A stretch of DNA of 8,969 bases, from contig JAGFXG010000031.1 in NCBI GenBank assembly GCA_017860985.1, forward strand, positions 1 through 8,969. Direction: 5' to 3'. This stretch comes from Deltaproteobacteria bacterium. Its GTDB lineage: Bacteria > Desulfobacterota > Syntrophia > Syntrophales > Smithellaceae. Shown piece by piece: positions 6,098-8,969 of the stretch. Position numbers and translations under genes: made by a program. The notes beneath the pieces were generated by a model, which saw only the letters and a program-made list of their open reading frames with translations, made no database searches and was not told the DNA's origin. The stretch's first letter is position 1, and each line of letters opens with the position of its first letter.

Positions 6098-8155
6098 ATG
6101 TCCGACAAAAACGAGTTACAAACAAAGTGTGTAGACACAATACGTTTTCTGGCTGCGGATGCTATTGAAAAGGCAAAGTCCGGACATCCGGGAATGCCGA
6201 TGGGAGCGGCTGCCGCGGCTTTTACGTTATGGACAAAACATCTGAAACATAATCCTAAACATCCCCAATGGCCGGATCGTGACCGGTTTGTCCTGTCGTC
6301 AGGGCATGCCTCTATGCTTTTGTATGCTCTTCTGCATTTGACGGGGTATGATCTTTCGCTTGACGATATCAGAAATTTCCGCCAGTGGGGCAGTCGCACA
6401 CCCGGGCATCCTGAATACAGGCATACGGCGGGTGTGGAAGTGACGACCGGCCCCCTGGGACAGGGATTGGCCAACGCTGTAGGCATGGCAATTGCCGAAG
6501 CGCATCTCGCGGCGCGGTTCAACCGTGATGGACTGACCGTTGTTGATCATTACACCTATGTCATGGCCGGTGACGGTGACATGATGGAAGGCGTGGCTGC
6601 GGAAGCCTGCGCGCTGGCCGGCCATCTTCGCCTGGGAAAACTTATTGTCCTTTATGATGACAACAAAGTGTCCCTGGCCGGTTCCACGGGATTGTGCTTT
6701 ACCGAAAATATCGAAATGCGCTTCAAGTCTTACGGCTGGCAGGTACAGAACGTTCAAGACGGTAATAATGTGGCCGCCATCGACCGGGCCATTAAAAAGG
6801 CCAAAAAAGAAACCGGCAAACCTTCACTCATCTGTGTGCAGACCACCATTGGTTATGGCGCGCCCGGAAAACAGGGCCGCTGTGATGCCCACGGTTCACC
6901 GCTTGGCGAAAAGGAACTGCAAGGTGCGAAAGACACTTGTGCCTGGCCGACCGCAGAGCCTTTCTACGTTTCCGATGATGTTTACAAATATTTCCGCAAG
7001 TCTGTTTCCCGCGGCAAAAAGAGTGAAAAAGCCTGGCTTGACTTAATTGCGGCCTACCGGCAAAAAGACGCGGCTCTGGCCGGTGAACTCGAAAGAACCC
7101 TGTCCGGCGAACTGCCGTTGAACTGGGACGTTTCGCTTGCCGAATTTCCTGCAGGATCCAAAGATGTCGCCACCCGTAAAGCCGCGGAGATTGTCATGCA
7201 GTCCATTGCGGCAAATGTTCCTGAACTGGCCGGTGGATCGGCTGATCTGAACCCATCTACATTCACCTGGCTCAAGGGTCTGGGCGATTTTCAGAATCCG
7301 GCTCAACCCCGCGAGGGTCTTCACGGTATGGTGGGCGGGGCCTGGGACTATTCCGGACGAAACATCCACTTTGGTGTGCGTGAACATGCAATGGGAGCCC
7401 TTGCCGTCGGAATGGCGCTGCACGGCGGAATGATTCCCTACACGGCAACTTTTTTAACCTTTGCCGACTATATGCGTCCTCCCATGCGCCTGGCCGCTCT
7501 GATGGGGCTGCGCGTCATTTTTGTTTTCACACACGACAGCATCGGTGTGGGTGAGGACGGACCGACGCACCAGCCTGTTGAGCAGATCATGAATCTGCGT
7601 CAAATTCCGAACATGACCGTTTTGCGTCCTGCGGATGCCAATGAAACCCTCGAAGCCTGGCGCCTTGCGCTTACCAATACGAAAGGCCCGACCACACTGG
7701 TTTTCAGCCGGCAGAACTTGCCGGTTTTGGATCGCTCTGTCTGTGCTCCGTCATCCGGTGTGCGCAAGGGTGGGTACATTTTATGGGAGTCGTCATCGAA
7801 CCCTGAGTTGATTCTGCTGGCTACAGGCTCGGAAGTTGCCATAACGCTTTCGGCAGCCCGCACACTTGCCGAAGACGGCGTCAGGGTTCGCGTGGTATCG
7901 CTTTCCAGCTGGGAAATATTCGACCGTCAGCCCCAGGAATACCGCGATTCTGTCATGCCCCCGAACGTGGCTGCCAGGCTTGCCGTGGAAGCCGGCATCA
8001 GGCTGGGCTGGGAGCATTATACAGGACTTGCAGGTAAAATCGTCGGAATGGATACCTTCGGAGCGTCCGCTCCGGGGCCGGTGCTTTATGAGAAGTTCGG
8101 CTTTACGTCCGCCAATATCGTCACGGCAGCAAGAGAAATGCTGCCTGTTCGTTAA
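6098..8155 (+). CDS. tkt: Transketolase
   Basis: This is a thiamine diphosphate- and divalent metal-dependent enzyme that moves two-carbon ketol units between sugar phosphates in the non-oxidative pentose phosphate pathway. At 685 residues it is full length. The N-terminal domain has SGHPGMPMG (28-36), SSGHAS (67-72), TGPLGQG (117-123), and the cofactor motif GDGDMMEG (158-165) with DDN at 187-189. Catalytic and substrate residues match E. coli: His30, His70, His104, His265, Arg360, Asp383, Ser387, Glu429 (Glu411), His479 (His461), Asp487 (Asp469), His491 (His473) and Arg538 (Arg520). The offset rises from 2 to 18 between Ser387 and Glu429, so about 16 extra residues lie there, including [14 protein letters not shown] (407-420). 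The C-terminal domain (about 555-685) is complete, with LLATGSEV at 573-580. TAAGGAG (6086-6092) gives a clear start. The 66-base AT-rich gap after cutA may hold its own promoter, although I cannot pin down one. Confidence 0.97.
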   Translation: MSDKNELQTKCVDTIRFLAADAIEKAKSGHPGMPMGAAAAAFTLWTKHLKHNPKHPQWPDRDRFVLSSGHASMLLYALLHLTGYDLSLDDIRNFRQWGSRTPGHPEYRHTAGVEVTTGPLGQGLANAVGMAIAEAHLAARFNRDGLTVVDHYTYVMAGDGDMMEGVAAEACALAGHLRLGKLIVLYDDNKVSLAGSTGLCFTENIEMRFKSYGWQVQNVQDGNNVAAIDRAIKKAKKETGKPSLICVQTTIGYGAPGKQGRCDAHGSPLGEKELQGAKDTCAWPTAEPFYVSDDVYKYFRKSVSRGKKSEKAWLDLIAAYRQKDAALAGELERTLSGELPLNWDVSLAEFPAGSKDVATRKAAEIVMQSIAANVPELAGGSADLNPSTFTWLKGLGDFQNPAQPREGLHGMVGGAWDYSGRNIHFGVREHAMGALAVGMALHGGMIPYTATFLTFADYMRPPMRLAALMGLRVIFVFTHDSIGVGEDGPTHQPVEQIMNLRQIPNMTVLRPADANETLEAWRLALTNTKGPTTLVFSRQNLPVLDRSVCAPSSGVRKGGYILWESSSNPELILLATGSEVAITLSAARTLAEDGVRVRVVSLSSWEIFDRQPQEYRDSVMPPNVAARLAVEAGIRLGWEHYTGLAGKIVGMDTFGASAPGPVLYEKFGFTSANIVTAAREMLPVR

Positions 8156-8157
8156 AG

Positions 8158-8163
8158 AAGGAG
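8158..8163 (+). promoter_or_regulatory. Ribosome binding site that supports a free-standing start at 8170
   Basis: AAGGAG begins two bases after the tkt stop and sits six bases before ATG 8170. It argues that the next gene starts here as its own protein and is not the tail of a longer fused reading frame. Confidence 0.8.
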
Positions 8164-8169
8164 AGCGTC

Positions 8170-8969
8170 ATGGAGACGGCGGGCGTTTCTTTTTTACTGG
8201 GTTCCTACCAAAGCGCTGTAAACAACGCATTGGATAAAATGAGGCGCAGTAATATTGCCGCGCGAATCTGGGCAAACGATTTCCATGTCTGGAAACCATC
8301 GCCGCAGGAGATTTCCAACCGGCTGGGCTGGCTGTATGCCCCGCTGGAAACATCCGCAAATGTAAAAAACATACGTGCTTCCCTTAAGCCGTTTACCAAT
8401 GGAAGTGTTGAAGATATCGTCCTGCTGGGTATGGGCGGTTCGAGCCTGTCGGCGGAGGTATTCAATAATATATTTGGAAATGCGCCGGGTTTTCCCAGGC
8501 TGCAGATTCTGGACACAACCGATCCGCAAACCATTCATGGCGTGGCCGAAAAACTCAACCTGGCAAAAACGCTGTTTATTGTTTCTTCGAAATCGGGATC
8601 GACCCTGGAAATCGTCTCTCTTTTTCATTATTTCTATAACCTGGCTGCAGAAACGCCGGGAGTGTCCGCCAACGAACATTTCATGTTTATCACCGATGAG
8701 GGAAGTCCGATGCTTGAGCAGGCCTGGCAGCTTCAGCTTCCATGCGTTTTTTCCAACAATCCCAATATCGGCGGCCGTTATTCGGCGCTTTCCCTGGCGG
8801 GCATGATCCCCGCGGCGTTGATCGGTGTTCAGATCGAAAAACTTCTGCAAAATGCCGCGGCAGTGGCAGGTCAGGAAAAAGCGGATTTCTTTTCCGGTAA
8901 AGGCGACTCGTCAGGCTGTTTTTTAGGTGCCGCCCTGGGAACGCTGGCGCAGTATGGCCGCGACAAGCT
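8170..8969 (+). CDS. pgi: Glucose-6-phosphate isomerase-type SIS-domain protein, 3' end outside window
   Basis: The frame is open from ATG 8170 to the window end: 266 residues, C-terminus missing. It should interconvert glucose 6-phosphate and fructose 6-phosphate, or act on a related sugar phosphate. The first sugar-isomerase (SIS) domain shows LLGMGGSSLSAEVF (85-98), LDTTDPQTI (114-122) and the phosphate-binding SSKSGSTLE (139-147), followed by NIGGRYSALSLAG (199-211), which matches the phosphoglucose isomerase signature region. Residues 28-54, with ARIWANDFHVWKP at 31-43 and RLGWL at 51-55, resemble the linker that opens the isomerase half of transaldolase-isomerase fusion proteins in other bacteria. 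Here there is no transaldolase part: the gene starts 14 bases after tkt with its own ribosome site. The arrangement puts transketolase and hexose-phosphate isomerase in one message. Family confidence is good; the exact substrate is inferred. Confidence 0.88.
   Translation, partial: METAGVSFLLGSYQSAVNNALDKMRRSNIAARIWANDFHVWKPSPQEISNRLGWLYAPLETSANVKNIRASLKPFTNGSVEDIVLLGMGGSSLSAEVFNNIFGNAPGFPRLQILDTTDPQTIHGVAEKLNLAKTLFIVSSKSGSTLEIVSLFHYFYNLAAETPGVSANEHFMFITDEGSPMLEQAWQLQLPCVFSNNPNIGGRYSALSLAGMIPAALIGVQIEKLLQNAAAVAGQEKADFFSGKGDSSGCFLGAALGTLAQYGRDK

Noticed and set aside
8194..8850. 219-codon minus-strand open reading (218 residues) opposite the isomerase
   Set aside because: The + strand frame shows clear isomerase motifs over the whole stretch. 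The minus reading has no recognisable motif or ribosome site and is a shadow.

Overview
The window reads as an ordinary chromosomal stretch of a Gram-negative, probably anaerobic or microaerophilic bacterium. All real genes are on the + strand and tightly packed. Base composition looks balanced by eye, falling to AT-rich between genes, and Shine-Dalgarno sites are strong (AGGAGG, TAAGGAG, AAGGAG). A CoA-disulfide-reductase-type flavoprotein, a thioredoxin reductase with VSQ where the family usually has GGQ, and a free-standing isomerase of the kind fused to transaldolase elsewhere would fit a deltaproteobacterium (Desulfobacterota, for example Syntrophales). That placement is inference from family resemblance and is not proven. 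No mobile element, CRISPR array, tRNA, rRNA or phage gene is visible.

Layout. Bases 1-600 hold one small exported Pro/Arg/Tyr-rich protein of unknown function (78-512), closed by a strong intrinsic terminator (554-595). Bases 600-3831 form a likely operon: thioredoxin reductase trxB, prolipoprotein diacylglyceryl transferase lgt three bases later, and a CoA-disulfide-reductase/NADH-oxidase-type flavoprotein. A 114-base spacer with a short hairpin follows. Bases 3946-6031 hold a TerC/Alx-type membrane protein, a TrmH/SpoU RNA ribose methyltransferase and CutA, all closely spaced. Bases 6098-8969 hold transketolase, then after 14 bases a glucose-6-phosphate isomerase-type gene that runs off the window end.

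How the genes fit together. The first operon combines cytoplasmic thiol redox (TrxB and the flavoprotein) with lipoprotein maturation (Lgt). The middle block puts two metal-linked proteins (TerC, CutA) either side of an RNA methyltransferase. The last block is sugar-phosphate metabolism: transketolase of the non-oxidative pentose phosphate pathway and a hexose-phosphate isomerase.

I found no convincing new multi-gene system. The items most worth a second look are the repeat-built exported protein, altered conserved residues in the flavoprotein and the methyltransferase, a 16-residue insertion in transketolase, and the isomerase that matches the C-terminal half of transaldolase-isomerase fusions.
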